From an uncultured Clostridia bacterium (lineage in GTDB: Bacteria; Bacillota; Clostridia; TANB77; CAG-508): a stretch of DNA of 32,531 nucleotides. Location of the stretch: NCBI GenBank assembly GCA_947627705.1, contig CANQXL010000006.1:1-32531 (forward strand), given 5' to 3'. The notes under the pieces were generated by a model, which did not search any database, was not told the DNA's origin, and worked only from the letters and a program-made list of their open reading frames with translations. The number at the start of each line of letters is the position of its first letter. The first letter of the stretch is position 1. Below are positions 32,261 to 32,531 of the stretch, piece by piece. The position numbers and the translations under genes are program-made.

Positions 32261-32389
32261 AAAAAAGAACACATCAAAACTCATACGTCAAGCTAACATA
32301 CAAGTCCTATGTGTCCTTATATAATCGGCATTTGCAATCTTCATATCTTTTGTTCTTCCCTTTCTTCTTTTGATATTCCTATTTTATCA
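32261..32389 (-). repeat. Copy 2 of the dispersed structured repeat / candidate ncRNA
   Basis: See copy 1 at 18817-19025; hairpin and T-tract conserved, with compensatory-looking changes in the inner stem. Confidence 0.65.
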
Positions 32390-32531
32390 ATTCATAAAAT
32401 AAAAGTCAATATGATTTTTACTTTTTTACACTTTTATACTTTCAAATGAAAATTTTTTCAAAAATGGTTAAGTACAAAAGTAAATTCCACTTTTAACTGA
32501 ATTTACTAGTTTAAGAGAAAATTCCATTAAA

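Overview
Low-GC Firmicutes (Clostridia-like) chromosomal segment, almost entirely minus-strand genes: clpC, smc, an AAA/DUF4143 ATPase, a VirD4/TraG coupling protein with conjugation-type neighbours, dnaJ, ddl, murF, fic (plus strand), a pilin-like protein with an FGE/SUMF-like C-terminus, a putative Mn transporter, a CaCA exchanger, valS, an L,D-transpeptidase, xseA/xseB, nusB, two Asp23-family genes, an M23 peptidase, spoIID and the spoIIA operon (spoIIAA-spoIIAB-sigF). Main finding: 16 of these genes look frameshifted in the ORF track, and every break occurs at an in-frame CGG triplet. Skipping the C (+1) and reading the next triplet (always GGN, glycine) restores the full conserved protein. 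I count 33 such sites in 16 genes, and all inter-site distances are multiples of 3 under the +1 rule. In the genes I read, every other CGG is out of frame, so no CGG acts as an ordinary Arg codon. AGG, AGA, CGT and CGA appear to be normal Arg codons. This points to lineage-wide decoding of CGG as a +1 frameshift signal, or of CGGN as a quadruplet glycine codon. sigF carries 5 sites, two of them separated by a single codon, and the L,D-transpeptidase carries 3 within about 113 nt. Secondary items are a two-copy structured RNA-like repeat, an inverted-repeat-flanked structured element, and a 33-bp tandem repeat upstream of the ATPase gene. All of this was read by eye, with no database or folding runs.
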